Positions 62,292 through 64,000 of a stretch of 64,000 nucleotides of DNA are shown in pieces. How positions within the stretch are numbered: the stretch's first letter is position 1; every line of letters begins with the position of its first letter. Origin of the DNA: Lachnospiraceae bacterium (lineage in GTDB: Bacteria; Bacillota; Clostridia; Lachnospirales; Lachnospiraceae); contig JAGALK010000034.1 of the NCBI GenBank assembly GCA_017625255.1, positions 1-64,000 of the forward strand. The letters are read 5' to 3'. Position numbers and translations under genes: made by a program. The notes beneath the pieces were generated by a model. That model ran no database searches. It was given only the letters and a program-made list of their open reading frames with translations, and was not told where the DNA came from.

Positions 62292-63179
62292 ATGAAAAAA
62301 ATTTTTAATCGTTTGTTAGCAGCAGGAATTGTGCCGGTTTTTACTTTGGGAGTATTAGGATGCGGAGCAAAAGAAACCACAGCAGAAACAGCAGAGAAGA
62401 AGGATGGAGTGGAAACTATAATAGTGGCATACAGACAGGATTATGCTCCTTATGACTACATCGATGAAAATGGTAAAGAAGATGGCTATGAAGTGGCTGT
62501 TTTAAAGAAAATCGACGAACTTTTACCAGAGTATGAATTTGAATATGTAGGAACTACCGATGATGACATTTTAATCGGAGTGGAATCCGGTAAATACGAT
62601 GTAGGAACAAAAGGAATTTGGTGGACAAAAGAAAGAGAAAGCTCTTATCTGTTCCCGGAACACTATATTGGAGCTAGTATTGTAGGAATTACATTTAGAA
62701 CAGAGGATGCAGATAAGATTACGGATTTAAAATCCTTTGCAGAGAATAGTGGAAAGCTAGTACCCATCGCACCGCAGAATGCACAGTATAACATTATTCA
62801 GAATTTTAACGAACAAAATCCAGATACACCAATTGAGTTAGTAGCAGCAGATCAGTTCAATAACGCAGATTCCTATCAGTGGGTATTAGAGGGCAGATAT
62901 GATGCATTCTTTGATATAAAAACAGTATACGATACCAATATAGCAGACAAGGATGGTGAATACCATGAGTTTGCTGACAAATTATCTTATGTAGCTTATG
63001 AAGGAATTCCTATCTGGCCTTTAATCAATAAAGACAATCAGGCGTTTGCAGATGCTTACGATAAGGTATGGGATGAACTAGAGGCAAATGGAACTTTCGA
63101 AGAATTATCACAGGAGTATTTCGGATTTAACATATTTGATTATGTTCCGGAAGGCTATAAAAAAGGTGACCAGTTGTAA
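62292..63179 (+). CDS. Amino acid ABC transporter substrate-binding lipoprotein (SBP_bac_3)
   Basis: 295 residues. Lipobox GVLGC with the acylated Cys near residue 24, then a family 3 solute-binding domain (VAYRQDYAPYDYIDENGKEDGYEV, GVESGKYDVGTKGIWWTKERE, NKDNQAFADAYDKVWDEL). It delivers a polar amino acid or cystine-like ligand to the permeases encoded just downstream. The ligand cannot be told; many close families near sulfur genes bind cystine, but that is inference. AGAGGA precedes ATG 62292. Confidence 0.9.
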   Translation: MKKIFNRLLAAGIVPVFTLGVLGCGAKETTAETAEKKDGVETIIVAYRQDYAPYDYIDENGKEDGYEVAVLKKIDELLPEYEFEYVGTTDDDILIGVESGKYDVGTKGIWWTKERESSYLFPEHYIGASIVGITFRTEDADKITDLKSFAENSGKLVPIAPQNAQYNIIQNFNEQNPDTPIELVAADQFNNADSYQWVLEGRYDAFFDIKTVYDTNIADKDGEYHEFADKLSYVAYEGIPIWPLINKDNQAFADAYDKVWDELEANGTFEELSQEYFGFNIFDYVPEGYKKGDQL

Positions 63180-63202
63180 AAAAGTAGTTAGGAGGTGGGA
63201 CT

Positions 63203-63910
63203 ATGAGACCTTTTCATCCGACATATATTTTTGAGGTACTGCCTCAGTTATTTCCTTATATAGGTGTTACCATTGCAGTAACATTTGGAACGGTTCTTGG
63301 AGGAGGGCTTATAGGACTTCTCCTTGCAGCTGCTAAAATCAAGCGGGGCAGAATCGCAAAGGTATTGGTCAATACTTATGTTTATCTGACCAGATGTATA
63401 CCATCCATCGTGATGTTGTTTATCGTATATTATGGGCTGCCGGAGCTTTTGATGGTATTTGGCATAGATATTAATAACATTCACAAGGCTTTTTTTGTGA
63501 TTACTACATTTTCCATTTTATTTGCGGCCAATATGTCAGAGGTATTTCGTTCCGCATATGAGGCTGTGAACAAGGGACAGCGGGAAGCTGCCGTAAGTAT
63601 TGGAATGACCGAATTTCAGGCATTCAGAAGAATTTTATTGCCACAGTGTACCATATATGCGATTCCTAATTTTGCCAACGCTCTGGTAAACCTGATAAAA
63701 GAAGGTTCTTTAGCATATACCATTGGACTGATTGACATCATGGGAAAGGGACAGTTAATTATCGGACTAAACATGGGTTCCTATAGTTTAGAAACTTATC
63801 TGGCATTATTCATTTTATACTGGATACTTATCCTTTTGATTGAAAAATCCTTAAAGTTTTTGGAAAAAAGGTTGTTACAAGGAAGAAAGATTTTAAATAC
63901 AGCTGGTTAG
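63203..63910 (+). CDS. Amino acid ABC transporter permease (HisM/GlnP-type)
   Basis: 235 residues, five TM segments. N-terminal ITVAVTFGTVLGGGLIGLLLAA, RCIPSIVMLFIVYYGLP, and the coupling-loop EAA motif EVFRSAYEAVNKGQREAAVSIG with RRILLPQ are diagnostic. It is 23 bp after the binding protein and 12 bp before a second permease, so the transporter is a heterodimer. AGGAGGTGG precedes ATG 63203. Confidence 0.92.
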   Translation: MRPFHPTYIFEVLPQLFPYIGVTIAVTFGTVLGGGLIGLLLAAAKIKRGRIAKVLVNTYVYLTRCIPSIVMLFIVYYGLPELLMVFGIDINNIHKAFFVITTFSILFAANMSEVFRSAYEAVNKGQREAAVSIGMTEFQAFRRILLPQCTIYAIPNFANALVNLIKEGSLAYTIGLIDIMGKGQLIIGLNMGSYSLETYLALFILYWILILLIEKSLKFLEKRLLQGRKILNTAG

Positions 63911-63922
63911 GAGGTGGAAAAG

Positions 63923-64000
63923 TTGACAATTAATACAGAATTTATGATACAGACTTTTTTCGATGTTTTAGCCGGAATTCCGGTAACATTAGAGCTTACA
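63923..64000 (+). CDS. Second amino acid ABC transporter permease, cut by the window edge
   Basis: From TTG 63923, with GGAGGTGG 6 bases upstream (63910-63917), the frame is open for 26 codons to the edge: TINTEFMIQTFFDVLAGIPV then TLELT, the usual N-terminus of an HisM/GlnP-type permease before the first TM segment. Position behind the first permease supports it. Confidence 0.7.
   Translation, partial: MTINTEFMIQTFFDVLAGIPVTLELT

Overview
The window is AT-rich Gram-positive DNA with strong AGGAGG-type ribosome binding sites, LytTR response regulators with AgrC-like kinases, ECF-type folate uptake, a THF riboswitch, CarD and PF09820/PF08011 AAA-nuclease paralogs. Together these point to a gut-type Clostridia, most likely Lachnospiraceae; species assignment is not possible from sequence reading alone. 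No rRNA, tRNA, CRISPR array or insertion sequence was seen.

Layout. 1-18.3 kb is mostly ordinary chromosome on the + strand: the 3' part of an AAA/nuclease gene, mscL, an EvgS-like hybrid kinase, CarD, a PocR-type sensor, a GH112 phosphorylase coupled to a LytS-type kinase, a THF-riboswitch-controlled folT, an AI-2E family transporter, two response regulators, uppP, a glycogen debranching enzyme, a hypoxanthine-type DNA glycosylase, greA and a PF06541 membrane protein. 18.4-53.5 kb is an accessory region: two full AAA/nuclease paralogs, a family of very large secreted proteins (FG-GAP-like, transglutaminase-like, InlB B-type repeats, Ig/Fn3 domains), a cohesin-type protein next to a dockerin-type protein, a lectin-like secreted protein, and two paralogous LytTR two-component systems at its two ends. 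Inside it, 30.9-35.4 kb is a patch of decayed genes (chimeric antitoxin/PIN toxin, DinJ, Ogt and XRE fragments). 53.5-64 kb returns to housekeeping: a Y-family polymerase, a CysN-like GTPase, two PLP enzymes of sulfur amino acid metabolism, an LDH/MDH-family dehydrogenase next to malic enzyme, and an amino acid ABC transporter cut by the right edge.

Main result. Six intergenic sites carry the same direct repeat, CATTTCACA then 12 bases then CATTTCACG (21-bp period; one site has three copies). Four of them lie 29-31 bp upstream of a TATAAT with no -35, directly in front of the giant secreted-protein genes and the cohesin/dockerin pair. The 9-12-9 geometry is that of LytTR-domain binding sites, and the only LytTR regulators in the window are the two flanking the locus. 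I infer a LytTR-controlled surface-protein regulon. The sites usually sit just behind a terminator made from the 3' end of an AAA/nuclease gene; two further copies of that 3' end survive without the gene, so the [AAA-nuclease end / terminator / LytTR promoter / surface gene] block appears to have been duplicated and rearranged.

Other points: an in-frame stop splits one giant gene, a mosaic pseudogene shows deletions, an antitoxin remnant is fused in frame to a transglutaminase fragment, the 'lactate dehydrogenase' carries the malate-type Arg and sits beside malic enzyme, a CysN-like protein has a decayed APS-kinase tail and no CysD beside it, and a stand-alone receiver domain has Glu in place of the phosphorylated Asp.
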